DNA from: Pelomonas sp. Root405
Lineage (GTDB): Bacteria; Pseudomonadota; Gammaproteobacteria; Burkholderiales; Burkholderiaceae_C
Direction of reading: 5' to 3'
Length of the DNA stretch: 64,000 nucleotides
NCBI RefSeq assembly: GCF_001425165.1
Contig: NZ_LMDU01000014.1
Span: forward strand, 565,056-629,055
The notes beneath the pieces were generated by a model. That model ran no database searches. It worked only from the letters and a program-made list of their open reading frames with translations, and had not been told where the DNA came from. This document shows, piece after piece, positions 44,054-60,700 of the stretch. The position numbers and the translations under genes were made by a program. The first letter of the stretch is position 1. Every line of letters starts with the position of its first letter.

Positions 44054-45347
44054 ACGCGCAGCACCTGCGGGCTTCGCAGCATCGCGCCGGGCCGGCGTAT
44101 CACCAGGCCGCCCTCGGGCAGGGCCGGCAGGCGGCTGAAGTCAAGCGGCGGCCGGCGCTCGCCGGGTTCGTAGCGCATGCGCAGCAGGAACATGTCCAGC
44201 GAGAGCAGCATCAGCTGCAGCGCCACGTCCTCGCCGGGGCAGCGGTGGCCGGTCGCCGCCGGGCCGCCGCCTTGGGGCACGAAGGCCGACGGCGTCTGGA
44301 GCGCAAAGGCGCCCCAGCGCTCGGGCAGGAAGACATCGGGCTCGACCCAGTCGCGCCGGCTGTGGTTGGTGCCGTAGACATCGAGGATGACGCGCATGCC
44401 CGCCGGGATGGCGGCCCCGCGCCAGCGCGCGCCGGCGCGAGTTCTCCCAGCAAGCAGCGGAAAGAACGGGTAGTGCCGCCGAACCTCCTGGACGAAATGC
44501 AGGGCCTCCTTGCCTTGCGCGCCGTCCCGCAGCCGCTCGGCCCAGTCGGCACGCCCCTGCAATGCATGGGCGACGAACACCAGGTAGACCGACACGGCCA
44601 CCACCGGCCGCAGCACGTTCAGCAGCTCCACCGCCGCAATCGCTGGCGGCAGCTCGCGCCCGTCGGCATCGGGATGCCGGGCGATACGCGCCAGGACGGT
44701 GTCCTCGGCAGGGCGCCGTGCGCCCACGCGCACCGCCTCGATATGCCGGCGCGCCCAGGCCTCGGCCTGATGGCGGCGCAGCCGGGCACGCAGATGCCCG
44801 CCGACGCCCCGGGCCGCATCGTCGAACAGCGACACCAGCTCGCGCGTTCGCACGCCACGCTCGCCGGGGTCCAGCGGCAGGCCAGCCCAGTCGCACACTG
44901 CCACCGCCAGCACCTCCTGCAGCGCGCCATACAGCTGCACTTCCTCGCAGTGCTGCCAGCGTTGCAGGGCTTGCAGCCACTCGCGGCGCACCGTGCCACC
45001 AGGGCCGCGACGGCGCCCGGCCCCAGCAGGCCGGTGAACAAGGCCTTGCGGTGGCGGTGTTGCGCGTCGTCCAGTCCCTGCACGCCGCCCTTGCCGAAAA
45101 GCGTGGCGCGCACCGGCTCGGGCGCCGCACCGTGGCGCCGGATCTGCCGGTCGTCGTAGAAGAAGGCCACCGCCTCGCCGCCGACCAGGCACAGCGTCGG
45201 CTCGCCCATCAGGCGCAGCTGCAGCGCGTCGGTGTCGCGCGCGAGCATCAGCACCGACAGATGGCGGTAGGGGTCGGCCAGCAACCGGGCGTCATGCGTC
45301 CAGCCGCTGGCGCGCGGCAGGTTGGGCGCCCATTGGGCGAGGTTCAT
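44050..45347 (-). pseudogene. CYP152-like fatty-acid peroxygenase P450, one-base frameshift
   Basis: The N-terminal part (MNLAQWAPNLPRASGWTHDA to VAALVAR) and the rest (VRREWLQALQRWQHCEEVQL to MLRSPQVLRV) are in different frames. One G is missing at about 44991, in ACGG-TGCGCC. Apart from that, the protein has the CYP152 features: FVPQGGG then GHRCPGED with the heme cysteine, and short overall length (about 430 residues). CYP152 enzymes oxidise or decarboxylate fatty acids with hydrogen peroxide. Either a real loss or a sequencing error. Confidence 0.8.
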
Positions 45348-45520
45348 GGCGGGCTCGGGTCTCGGTCGTCTGGCATGGGGCCGCTCGTGGTCTTCAAAGC
45401 CCTGCCACGGCGGCAATCGCGATGCCGGGACGGCACGCCGGCAGCCCAGCCACTACGATGCCGGCCCTGGAGCAAGGGGTCGTGGACGATGGCATGGACG
45501 GTTCTCACTGAGGTGGACGC
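45348..45520. promoter_or_regulatory. Divergent intergenic region, P450 / acyltransferase
   Basis: This 173-base gap must contain the promoter of the P450 gene (minus) and of the acyltransferase gene (plus). A TACGAT hexamer near 45455 is a weak -10 candidate for the plus direction. Nothing else stands out. Confidence 0.4.
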
Positions 45521-46402
45521 GTGGGCGTGAGGCTGCTGCTGCGCGTGCTCGTCGGCTTGGTGTGGCTGCTGAGCTGGCTGCCGTTTCGCGTCATCTCGGG
45601 GCTGGGCTGGGTCATCGGCAGCCTGCTCGCCGCTCTGCCCTCGTCGCGCCGGCATATCGGCACGGTCAACCTTGCGCTGGTGCTGCCGAACTGGACGCCT
45701 GCCGCGCGCAAACGCCTGCTGCGCCAGCATTTCGTCGCGATGGTGCAGATGCTGCTGGAGTACGGCTACTGCTGGTTCGCATCGCAGGAGCGCCTCAAGC
45801 GCCTGATGCGCATCGAAGGCCTGGAGCACCTGCGCGCGCTGGACGGCCGCAATGTGATCTTGATGATGCCGCACTTCACCGGGTTGGACCTGGCAGGCCT
45901 GCGCATCTCGCTGGAAACGCCGCTGGTCAGCATCTACTCGGTGCAGAAAGACCCGTGGCTGGACGCTTTCTTCCGCGCCAAGCGGCTGCGCTTCGGTACC
46001 GGCATCATCTTTGCGCGCCAGCAGGGCACGCGGCCGACGCTGCGCGCGTTGAAGGACGGCTACCGCCTGTATTACCTGCCCGACCAGGACTTCGGCCACC
46101 GCGACTCGGTCTTCGTGCCCTTCTTCGGCGTGCAGGCGGCCACCATCGGCGGGCTGTCGCGCATGGCCGCGGTGACCAAGGCGGCGGTGCTGCCCTGCTA
46201 CCCCCGTCGCGAGGCCAATGGCTACACGCTGGTCATCGAGCCGGCGCTCGACAATTTCCCGACCGCCGACGTGGTGGCCGACGCCACGCGCATGAACGCG
46301 GTCATCGAAGCCCAGGCGCGCCGACAATTGCACCAATACTTCTGGCTGCACAAGCGCTTCAAGTCGCGCCCGCCGGGCGAGGCCGACTTTTACGGGCGCT
46401 GA
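45521..46402 (+). CDS. Lipid A late acyltransferase (LpxL/HtrB family)
   Basis: 293 residues from a GTG start. An N-terminal membrane anchor (LLLRVLVGLVWLLSWLPF) is followed by the acyltransferase motif HFTGLDL (HxxxxD), YSVQKDPWLDAFF and YYLPDQDFGHRDSVFVPFFG, typical of the LpxL/LpxM group that adds secondary acyl chains to lipid A on the inner membrane. Which chain it adds cannot be told. The next gene, ten bases away, encodes a lipid A hydroxylase, so the two probably act on the same molecule. Confidence 0.85.
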   Translation: MGVRLLLRVLVGLVWLLSWLPFRVISGLGWVIGSLLAALPSSRRHIGTVNLALVLPNWTPAARKRLLRQHFVAMVQMLLEYGYCWFASQERLKRLMRIEGLEHLRALDGRNVILMMPHFTGLDLAGLRISLETPLVSIYSVQKDPWLDAFFRAKRLRFGTGIIFARQQGTRPTLRALKDGYRLYYLPDQDFGHRDSVFVPFFGVQAATIGGLSRMAAVTKAAVLPCYPRREANGYTLVIEPALDNFPTADVVADATRMNAVIEAQARRQLHQYFWLHKRFKSRPPGEADFYGR

Positions 46403-46412
46403 CTTACTGACG

Positions 46413-47330
46413 ATGAACGACATTCCCTACATCAAGCTCGGCATCGTCGCGGTCTTCATCGCGAGCACGGTCTATGTGCATTTCCGCGGCAAGGTGAGGT
46501 TGCGCTTCTTCCGCCAGCTGACGGACCACTCGACCTTCATGGCGCCGATCAACTGCCTGATGTACATGTTCTCCAAGCTGCCGGCCAAGCCGTATCTGCC
46601 AGTGGCCGAGTTTCCGGAGCTCAAGCTGCTGGAGGCGCACTGGCAGGACATCCGCGCCGAGGCGCATCAGCTGGCCGCAGCCGGTGAGATCAAGAAGAGC
46701 GACAAGTACAACGACGCCGGCTTCAACAGCTTCTTCAAGACCGGCTGGACCCGCTTTCACCTGAAGTGGTACGACGAGGCCCATTCCTCGGCCCGCGAGC
46801 TGTGCCCGGTGACGACGGGGCTGCTGCAGCGCATCCCGACCGTGAAGGCCGCCATGTTCGCGGCCCTGCCGCCCGGCGGCCGGCTGGTGACGCACCGCGA
46901 CCCGTTCGCCGGCTCGCTGCGCTATCACCTCGGCCTGGTCACGCCCAATGCCGACAGCTGCTACATCTCCGTCGACGGCGAGCGCTATTTCTGGCGCGAT
47001 GGCGAGGGTGTCATCTTCGACGAGACCTACCTGCACTACGCCGAGAACCAGTCGGACATGATGCGCATCATCCTGTTCTGCGACATCGAGCGGCCGCTGA
47101 ACAACCCGGTGGCACGCTGGTTCAACCACTTCATCAGCCACACGCTGATCCGCGCCGCGTCGGCGCCCAATTCGGACACCGACCGCACCGGCGGCATCAA
47201 CAAGCTGTTTGCCTATGTGCAGCAGGTGCGGCTGTTCGGCAAGCGCATCAAGGCCAGGAGTCGTTTCGCCTACTACGGCCTGCAATGGCTGATTTTTGGC
47301 GGCTTGCTGATCTGGTGGCTGCTGGGCTGA
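46413..47330 (+). CDS. lpxO: LpxO-like lipid A hydroxylase (Asp/Asn hydroxylase family)
   Basis: 305 residues with membrane helices at both ends (IKLGIVAVFIASTVYVHF; YYGLQWLIFGGLLIWWLL). The iron/2-oxoglutarate core has THRDPFAGSLRYHLGL (HxD...), FDETYLHYAEN (distal His) and MMRIILFCDIERP (Arg for 2-oxoglutarate). This matches LpxO, which hydroxylates the alpha carbon of a secondary lipid A acyl chain. The adjacent acyltransferase supports that. An alternative is another Asp/Asn beta-hydroxylase-family enzyme. Confidence 0.82.
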   Translation: MNDIPYIKLGIVAVFIASTVYVHFRGKVRLRFFRQLTDHSTFMAPINCLMYMFSKLPAKPYLPVAEFPELKLLEAHWQDIRAEAHQLAAAGEIKKSDKYNDAGFNSFFKTGWTRFHLKWYDEAHSSARELCPVTTGLLQRIPTVKAAMFAALPPGGRLVTHRDPFAGSLRYHLGLVTPNADSCYISVDGERYFWRDGEGVIFDETYLHYAENQSDMMRIILFCDIERPLNNPVARWFNHFISHTLIRAASAPNSDTDRTGGINKLFAYVQQVRLFGKRIKARSRFAYYGLQWLIFGGLLIWWLLG

Positions 47331-47427
47331 CCCAGGGGAAGCCCTGAGTCCGAAGGAGGCCTGACCTCCAGCGTGGCAAGTCTGGCTTCGTTAGCATCGA
47401 AGGTTTTGGTCTTCCGAAACCTTGTCC

Positions 47428-50697
<3,270 letters not shown>

Positions 50698-50701
50698 CCG
50701 C

Positions 50702-50707
50702 TAGAAT
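50702..50707 (+). promoter_or_regulatory. Candidate -10 box TAGAAT for the gcv transcript
   Basis: TAGAAT lies about 8-12 bases before the first riboswitch helix, where a transcription start would be expected. No good -35 hexamer is visible at the usual distance, so the promoter may depend on an activator. Confidence 0.35.
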
Positions 50708-50714
50708 CCGCCCC

Positions 50715-50940
50715 GTTCAGGAGAGCGCCCCGGTGAAGTTGGGGGCCGCCGAAGGCGCAGGGTCGTCAGACTCAAACGCTCAGGCAGAAGGACTGACAAG
50801 ACGCGACGGGTGACAGACACTCGGCGCGTTCCTCACTGGAGAGAGGCGGGCCGCCGAGCCCGTCCACCGAAGGGGCAAGCTTGCGCGGGACTGCAAACCG
50901 CCTTGTCAATCTCTCAGGTACCCCGGACAGCGAGGACATC
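50715..50940 (+). ncRNA. Tandem glycine riboswitch
   Basis: Two glycine aptamers precede gcvT. The first (about 50715-50800) has GGAGAG, GGGCCGCCGAAGG, and the closing GCTCAGGCAGAAGGACTGAC. The second (about 50832-50940) has CTGGAGAGA, GGCCGCCGAGC, CCGAAGGGGCAAGC, and CTCTCAGGTACCCCGGACAG. These conserved blocks are diagnostic. Glycine binding would switch on the downstream cleavage operon so that excess glycine is consumed. The remaining 25 bases to the gcvT ATG probably form the expression platform with the ribosome site CGGAGC. Confidence 0.93.
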
Positions 50941-50965
50941 CAAACCCGACCCATCGGAGCACTTG

Positions 50966-52078
50966 ATGTCCTCTTTGCTGCAGACACCTCTTCACGCCCT
51001 CCACGTCGAACTCGGCGCCAAGATGGTGCCCTTCGCCGGCTACGACATGCCGGTGCAATACCCGGCCGGCGTGATGGCCGAGCACAAGCACACACGTGCT
51101 GCTGCCGGCCTGTTCGATGTGTCGCACATGGGCCAGGTGCGCCTGGTCGGCGCCGATGCCGCCGCAGCGCTGGAAACCCTGGTGCCCGTCGACATCGTCG
51201 ACCTGGGTGAGTTCAAGCAGCGCTATGCCCTGTTCACCAATGAGCAAGGCGGCCTGCTGGATGACCTGATGGTCTGCAGGCGGCCCGACGACTTGTTCGT
51301 CGTGGTCAACGCCGGTTGCAAGGCGCAGGACATTGCTCACATGCAGCAGCACATCGGCTCGCGCTGCCAAGTCATCCCTGTCCCCGAGCGCGCGCTGCTG
51401 GCGCTGCAGGGCCCGCAGGCGGTGGACGTGCTGAGCCGCCTGAACCCCGAGGTCGCCAAGCTGACCTTCATGACCGGCGGCTTCTTCGCGCTCGACGGCA
51501 TCGACACCTTCCTGACCCGCTCCGGCTACACCGGCGAGGACGGTTTCGAGATCTCGGTCCACCAGGACGCCGCCGTCGCCCTGGCCCGCAAGCTGCTGAG
51601 CCACGCCGAGGTCAAGCCCATCGGCCTGGGCGCGCGCGACTCGCTGCGCCTGGAAGCCGGCCTGTGCCTGTACGGCCACGACATCAATGAGACGACCACG
51701 CCGGTCGAAGCGGCCATCACCTGGGCCATCCAGAAGGTGCGCCGCGCTGGTGGCGCGCGTGCCGGCGGCTATCCGGGTGCTGCCGTCATCGACGAGCAAC
51801 TCGCCAAAGGGCCGAGCCGCAAGCGCGTCGGCCTCATCGGCAAGGAACGCATGCCGGTCCGCGAGGGCGCCAAGATCGTGACAGCCGACGGCACCGAGAT
51901 CGGCATCGTCACCAGCGGCACCCTCGGCCCCACGGTCAACCAGCCGGTCGCCCTGGCCTATGTCGGCACGCCGCATGCTGCCATCGGCACCGAAGTCTTC
52001 GCCATCGTGCGCGACAAGCGCACGCCCATGGTCGTTTCCGCTACCCCCTTCACCCCCAACCGCTACTACAGAGGCTGA
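50966..52078 (+). CDS. gcvT: Glycine cleavage system T protein (aminomethyltransferase)
   Basis: 370 residues. T protein transfers the methylene group from the aminomethyl-lipoyl arm of H protein to tetrahydrofolate, releasing ammonia. Conserved segments include MVPFAGYDMPVQYPAGVMAE, FDVSHMGQVRL, SGYTGEDGFEI and GLGARDSLRLEAGLCLYGHD (folate-binding). The ATG at 50966 is right after the riboswitch; the frame is open upstream but only across the riboswitch RNA. First gene of gcvT-gcvH-gcvP-sdaA. Confidence 0.96.
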   Translation: MSSLLQTPLHALHVELGAKMVPFAGYDMPVQYPAGVMAEHKHTRAAAGLFDVSHMGQVRLVGADAAAALETLVPVDIVDLGEFKQRYALFTNEQGGLLDDLMVCRRPDDLFVVVNAGCKAQDIAHMQQHIGSRCQVIPVPERALLALQGPQAVDVLSRLNPEVAKLTFMTGGFFALDGIDTFLTRSGYTGEDGFEISVHQDAAVALARKLLSHAEVKPIGLGARDSLRLEAGLCLYGHDINETTTPVEAAITWAIQKVRRAGGARAGGYPGAAVIDEQLAKGPSRKRVGLIGKERMPVREGAKIVTADGTEIGIVTSGTLGPTVNQPVALAYVGTPHAAIGTEVFAIVRDKRTPMVVSATPFTPNRYYRG

Positions 52079-52080
52079 GC

Positions 52081-52455
52081 ATGTCCATCAAATACACCCC
52101 CGACCACGAATGGCTTGACGTGCATGGCGATGGCACGGCCACCGTCGGCATCACCGTCCACGCGCAGGATGCGCTCGGCGACGTGGTCTTCGTGGACCTG
52201 CCCGAAGTGGGCAAGACCTACGCCGAGAAGGAAGTCGCCGGCGTCGTCGAATCCGTCAAGGCCGCGGCCGACGTCTACATGCCGGTAGACGGCGAGGTCG
52301 TCGAGGTGAACGAAGCCCTGCGCGACGACCCGGCCCTGGCCAACACCGACCCGCTCAAGGCTGGCTGGTTCTTCAAGGTCAAGCTGAGCAATCCCAGCCA
52401 GCTCGACGCGTTGATGGACTCGACCGCCTACGACGCCCTGCTGAAGACGCTGTAG
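52081..52455 (+). CDS. gcvH: Glycine cleavage system H protein
   Basis: 124 residues, two bases after gcvT. Lipoyl carrier that shuttles the aminomethyl group between P and T proteins and dihydrolipoamide dehydrogenase. The lipoylated lysine is in [12 protein letters not shown] (Lys60). The start [10 protein letters not shown] and end [19 protein letters not shown] are typical. Length is normal. Confidence 0.97.
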   Translation: MSIKYTPDHEWLDVHGDGTATVGITVHAQDALGDVVFVDLPEVGKTYAEKEVAGVVESVKAAADVYMPVDGEVVEVNEALRDDPALANTDPLKAGWFFKVKLSNPSQLDALMDSTAYDALLKTL

Positions 52456-52473
52456 TACGCCCCAGCTCAGTAA

Positions 52474-52550
52474 ATGCAACCACGGAGGCACGGAGCAAGG
52501 CAGAGATGAGTTCTCTGTGTCTCTGTGTCTCTGTGCCTCTGTGGTTGCAT
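52474..52550. repeat. Long hairpin repeat between gcvH and gcvP
   Basis: Arms 52474-52495 and 52529-52550 are 22 bases each and pair completely, counting two G-U pairs, around a 33-base loop. The right half contains the 8-base unit TCTCTGTG repeated about three times. Such CACAGAGG/CCTCTGTG repeats occur scattered in many proteobacterial genomes (general knowledge). Inside the operon the hairpin may protect RNA or dampen expression of gcvP. Confidence 0.8.
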
Positions 52551-52579
52551 CTGGTTCTCTCTTTGCCCAAAGACCTGCC

Positions 52580-55480
<2,901 letters not shown>

Positions 55481-55483
55481 GCC

Positions 55484-56872
55484 ATGGCGGTGTCGGTCTT
55501 CGACCTCTTCAAGATCGGCATCGGCCCGAGCTCCTCGCACACCGTCGGGCCGATGCGCGCTGCGCGCCTGTTCGGGCTGCGGCTGCAGCACGACGGCCTG
55601 CTGCCCAACGTGGCGCGCGTGCAGGTCATCCTGTACGGCTCGCTCGGCGCCACCGGCAAGGGCCACGGCAGCGACAAGGCGGTGCTGCTCGGCCTGGCCG
55701 GGCATGAGCCCGACACGGTGGACATCGAAGCCATCCCTCTGCTGCTGGCCGACATCCGCGCCGGCCATCTGCAACTCCTTGGCCAGCACGCCGTCGCCTT
55801 TGACGAGGCCAAGGACCTGATCTTCAAGCGCCGCGAGACGCTTCCCTTCCACGCCAACGGCATGCGCTGCATCGCCTTCGACGCGGAAGGTGGCGAGATC
55901 GCCAACCGCGTCTACTACTCGGTCGGCGGCGGCTTTGTCGTCAGCGATGAAGTAGCGGCCGACGGCAGCAAGCAGAAGGTCATCGCACCCGACGTGACCG
56001 TGCTGCCCTACCCCTTCAAGAGCGGGGACGAGCTGCTGGTGCAGACGCAGCGCCACGGCATCTCCATCGCCGAGCTGATGCGCCGCAACGAATGCCACTG
56101 GCGCAGCGAGGCCGAGATCGACGCCGGCCTGCTGAAGATCTGGGACGTCATGCAGGCCTGCGTCGTGCGCGGCTGCAAGACCGAGGGCATCCTGCCCGGC
56201 GGCTTCAAGGTCAAGCGCCGCGCGGCGCAGCTGCATCGCGACCTGACCGCCAACCCCGAGGCCGCGCTGCGCGACCCGCTGCAGGTGATGGACTGGGTCA
56301 ACCTCTATGCGCTGGCCGTCAACGAGGAGAACGCTGCCGGCGGCCGCGTCGTCACGGCGCCCACCAACGGCGCGGCCGGCATCATCCCCGCGGTGCTGCA
56401 TTACTACACGCGCTTCGTCCACCATGCGAGCGAGCGCGGCGTCATCGACTTCCTGCTCACCGCTGCGGCCATCGGCATCCTCTACAAGGAGAACGCCTCC
56501 ATCAGCGGCGCCGAGGTCGGCTGCCAGGGCGAGGTGGGCGTGGCCTGCTCGATGGCCGCCGGCGCGCTCTGCGCCGTCATGGGCGGCACGCCCGAGCAGG
56601 TGGAGAACGCCGCCGAGATCGGCATGGAGCACCACCTGGGCCTGACCTGCGACCCGGTCGGCGGCCTGGTGCAGATCCCCTGCATCGAGCGCAACGCCAT
56701 CGCGTCGGTCAAGGCCATCAACGCCGCGCGCATGGCGCTGCGCGGCGACGGCACACATTTCGTCAGCCTCGACAAGGTGATCAAGACCATGCGCGACACC
56801 GGTGCAGACATGATGACCAAGTACAAGGAAACTGCGCGCGGCGGGCTCGCTGTCAACATCGTCGAGTGCTGA
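55484..56872 (+). CDS. sdaA: L-serine ammonia-lyase (iron-sulfur)
   Basis: 462 residues, three bases after gcvP. The single-chain SdaA type converts L-serine to pyruvate and ammonia with a 4Fe-4S cluster. Conserved: [77 protein letters not shown] and a C-terminal Cys. In this operon it drains serine formed from glycine (via serine hydroxymethyltransferase encoded elsewhere) into pyruvate. Confidence 0.96.
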   Translation: MAVSVFDLFKIGIGPSSSHTVGPMRAARLFGLRLQHDGLLPNVARVQVILYGSLGATGKGHGSDKAVLLGLAGHEPDTVDIEAIPLLLADIRAGHLQLLGQHAVAFDEAKDLIFKRRETLPFHANGMRCIAFDAEGGEIANRVYYSVGGGFVVSDEVAADGSKQKVIAPDVTVLPYPFKSGDELLVQTQRHGISIAELMRRNECHWRSEAEIDAGLLKIWDVMQACVVRGCKTEGILPGGFKVKRRAAQLHRDLTANPEAALRDPLQVMDWVNLYALAVNEENAAGGRVVTAPTNGAAGIIPAVLHYYTRFVHHASERGVIDFLLTAAAIGILYKENASISGAEVGCQGEVGVACSMAAGALCAVMGGTPEQVENAAEIGMEHHLGLTCDPVGGLVQIPCIERNAIASVKAINAARMALRGDGTHFVSLDKVIKTMRDTGADMMTKYKETARGGLAVNIVEC

Positions 56873-56876
56873 AGGC

Positions 56877-57674
56877 ATGTGCCTCGCCGCGTTCGCGCTG
56901 AACGCCCACCCGCGCTTCCCCCTCGTCATCGCGGCCAACCGCGACGAGTTCTTCGCCCGCGATGCAGCGCCCATGGCGTGGTGGGCGGATCACCCAGACA
57001 TCCTTGCAGGCCGCGATCTCAGCGCCGGCGGCACCTGGTTCGGCCTGAGCCGCGCCGGCCGGCTGGCCCTGCTGACCAATGTGCGGGAGCCCGGTCGACA
57101 CAACCCCGATGCGCCGTCACGCGGCGCCCTCGTGGTGGACTGGCTGGGCGCCAGTGATGAAGCGCCGGCCTTCGCCAGCCGGTTGACCGGCGGCTACAAC
57201 GGCTTCAACCTGATCACGGCCGATGTCGCACGTGGCGCTTGGCACTGGCTCAGCAATCGGGCCGCGGCGCCCGTCGCGCTGGTACAGGGCATTCACGCGC
57301 TGTCCAACGCCGCGCTGGACACGCCCTGGCCCAAGGCCGTTGGCCTGAAGGCAGCGATGGCCGAGGCGCTGGCCGCGGCAACGGGCACGCAAGACCTGGC
57401 CGAGCGCCTGCTGCAGGCGCTCGCCGACGACAGCCCCGCGCGCGATGACGAACTGCCGGACACCGGCGTCGGCCTGGCGCGCGAGCGCCTGTTGTCGCCG
57501 CGCTTCATCCGCATCCCCGACCCCGCTCAGCCGGCTGCGGCGGTCTACGGCACGCGTTGCTCCACCGTGCTGGTGAGCGAGGCCAGCGGCGCGACCGTCG
57601 TCACCGAGCGCAGCGTGAGCGCTGACGGCCGCTGGCTCGCGCCTGTCACTCATATCCTGGGCAACTGGCCCTGA
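56877..57674 (+). CDS. NRDE family protein (TANGO2-like)
   Basis: 265 residues, four bases after sdaA. It starts MCLAAFALNAHPRFPLVIAA followed by NRDEFF, the NRDE signature; Cys2 could become an N-terminal nucleophile after Met removal. Other family blocks are ILAGRDLSAGGTWFGLSRAG, RLALLTNVREPG, GGYNGFNL and YGTRCSTVLV. The family is linked to heme handling or Golgi organisation in eukaryotes; the bacterial role is unclear. No signal peptide, so cytosolic. Confidence 0.88.
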   Translation: MCLAAFALNAHPRFPLVIAANRDEFFARDAAPMAWWADHPDILAGRDLSAGGTWFGLSRAGRLALLTNVREPGRHNPDAPSRGALVVDWLGASDEAPAFASRLTGGYNGFNLITADVARGAWHWLSNRAAAPVALVQGIHALSNAALDTPWPKAVGLKAAMAEALAAATGTQDLAERLLQALADDSPARDDELPDTGVGLARERLLSPRFIRIPDPAQPAAAVYGTRCSTVLVSEASGATVVTERSVSADGRWLAPVTHILGNWP

Positions 57675-57735
57675 CGGCGCGGCTTCGCGCGGCTAAGCTG
57701 CTGGCCGGACACATCCCCACCAGCGCGCTGCCCTG

Positions 57736-60700
57736 ATGACGCCCCTGCTTCGTTTGACCACCGCCCGTTGGGCGGCGCTGGCCTGCATGCTGATCGCCGG
57801 CCTGGTGGCCCTGCGCTGGGCCTTCAGGATCGACCTCGGCGACTGGCTACCCGGCCTGAACGAGGCGGGCATCGTCGCGGCGACGCTGCTGCTGGCTGGC
57901 AGCGCGGCGGTCTGGTTCATGGCCGGCTGGCCCCAGGGCCAGCCGCCGAGCGCCAAGGCGGGCCATGTCGTGCGCGGCCTGGCCTTGCTGCTGGCGGTGA
58001 TGCCGGTGCTGATGCTGATCGAAGCCGCCAGCGGCATGTCGTTGGGCATCGACTTCGGCCGCGGCGCGCTGCCTTCGGCGCAGAACCCGCACCCGGGCCG
58101 CATCTCGCCCAATGCCTGCTTCGGCTTCCTCCTGCTGTTTGCCAGCATGGCGTTGCTGGCCGGCCGGGCGGACCGCCTCGCGCGTCGCCTCAGCACCGCC
58201 TGCATCGCGGGTGCCGCCCTCATTGCGGCGCTCGGCGTGCTGGGCTATCTGCTGAACCTGGAACAGCTCTACCACTGGGGTTCGTTCAACCGCCTGACGC
58301 TGCCGACCGCCCTCGGCCTGGCCCTGCTGGCGACGGCGCTGTGGGAGCTGCGCCTGCGCTGGACGGGCGTGCAGCAGCGCCTGGATCTGCATGAGCGGCG
58401 CATCACCCACCGGTCGCTGGCCGTGCTGGCCCTGGTGGCCGTTGCCGCCGGCGCGGGCGGCTTCGCCGCACTGGCGCCCGAGTTCGAGCGCATGCGCAAG
58501 CAGGACGTGTACGCCTCCGCGGTCGTCACCGGCGAGGCGCTGACCAGCGCGGTGGACCAGGGGGTCTGGCTGGCCGAGACGATTGCCACCCGGCCGGTCG
58601 TCGTCGAACAGCTGGTCCAGCTGGCCGACAACCCCGCCGACGCGGCCCGGCGCGAGCGCCTGCGCGCCATCACGGGCAGCTTGCTGACGGCCGGGGTGAC
58701 CGCGGCCCGCTTTGTCGGCACCGCAGGCACGACGCTGGCCGAGGCCGGCAAATTCGCGGCGCAGGCCGATACGCCGTCGCTGGCGCTGGCGCGCGACTAC
58801 GCGCCGACCAGCCGCCTGCTCTGGTCCAGCGGCTTCATCCTCGCCACCGACCGGCCGGTCACCGACCGCGGCGAGGTCGTCGGCCGCTTCCAGAGCGAGC
58901 AACGCCTGGCGTTGATGGACCGCCTCGTGCTGCGCGTGCACGACAGTGACGCCTCCGCCGATGTATTGATCTGCAACCGCGTCGATGCCGTGGCCTCCTG
59001 CGTGCCGTCCAAGCTCTACCCGACGGCCTTCACGATCCCGATGTTCGACGCCAGCGGCCGGGTCAACCTGCCGATCAACCGAGCGCTGCTGGGCGAATCC
59101 GGCGTCCTGCTGACACCCGACCTGCGCGGCAAACCGGTCGTCGCGGCCTATGTGCCGCTGGCGCGCACCGGCCTGGCGATGGTCGTCAAGGCAGACATCG
59201 AAGCGGTCTTCGCCACCATCCGCGAGCGCCTGGGCTGGCTGGTACTGCTGATGTGCGGGCTGACACTGGTGGGCACCTGGGTGCTGAGGCTGCACGTGCG
59301 TCCGCTGGTCAAACAGCTGGCCAACGAGCAGGCACGCTGCCGGGCCATCCTTGACCACTCTGGCGACGCCTTCATCGCCATCGACGTTGAAGGCTGCGTC
59401 ACCGACTGGAACCTGCAGGCGCAGGCGCTGTTCGGCTACAGCGCCACCGAGGCAACGGGCCAGCGCCTGGCGGAGCTCATCATTCCGGCCGAATCGCGTG
59501 CCGCACACCAGGCCGGCATGGCGCGCTTCCGCCACACCGGCCAGGGGCGCGTCGTCAACCAGCGGGTCGAAGTCGCCGCACAGCACCGCGACGGCCGGCG
59601 CATCGATGTCGAGCTGTCCGTGGCCGCCTCGCCCACCCACTCGGGCGACGGCTACACGGCGCATGCCTTCGTGCGCGACATCGGCCAGCGCAAGGCCGCT
59701 GCCAGCCAGCTCGCCGCCAGCGAGCAGCGCATGCGCGACATCACCAACGCCATTCCCGCGCTGGTGGGCGTCTTCGATGCCGAGCAGCGCTGCATCTACG
59801 CCAACGACCTGGCGCTCAAGGTGCATGGCCTGCGGCCCGAGAGCGCCATCGGCATGACGATGAAGGAAGGCCTGGGCGAGCAAAGCTACGCACTGCACGA
59901 GGCTTATGTACAGGCCGTGCTGCAAGGACACCCCCAGTCCTTCGAGGGCACCCTGCCCTGGCGCGGCGGCACGGGCCATTTCCAGGTCCACCTCGTGCCC
60001 ATGCGTGACGCGCTGACCCAGGCGGTCAACGGCTTCTATCTGATGACTTTCGACATCACCGAGCTGCGTAGCGCCCAACTGCAGCAGGAGCGCAGCGAGC
60101 GGCGCCTGCGCGCCATCACCGACAACCTGCCGGCGCTGATCTCCCACCTCGACGCCGAAGGCCGCTACCTGTTCGCCAACCGCCAGTTCGAGACCATGCT
60201 CGGCCTGCCGCCTGAACAGCTGCTGGGCAAACACATCGGCGAGGTGCGCGACAAGGCCTACGTGGAGCAAGTCATGCCCTGGCTGCGCAGGGCCATGGCC
60301 GGCGAGACCGTCGTCTTCGAGCCCGAGACCGGTCCGCGCGGTGGCGACGCGCGCAAGTACCAGCAGACCTATGTGCCGGAGTTCGATGCCGGCGGCCACG
60401 TCACCGGCGTGTTCGCCGTCACCTTCGACATCACTGAACGCAAGCTGACCGAGCAGCGTGTCAGCGACGCCCAGGCCCACCTGAAAGCCATCGCAGACAA
60501 CCTGCCGGTGCTCATCTCCTACATTGATCGCCACCACCGCCTCACCTTCGTCAACAAGACCTTCAAGGAATGGATGGGCGTCGACCCTGAGCAGGCGATC
60601 GGCACCCACCTGAAAGCCCTGATTGGCCCCGACCTGTACGCACAGCGCCTGCCGGCGATTGAGGAAGCACTGGGCGGCCAGCGCGTCGAGTTCGACGTCG

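Noticed and set aside
47331-47427. Short GGAGG/CCTCC hairpin after the LpxO-like gene as terminator
   Set aside because: Stem of only five pairs and no T-run.
52517-52579. Upstream extension of gcvP (SLCLCASVV)
   Set aside because: This is translated interspersed repeat sequence; GcvP normally begins near the ATG at 52580.
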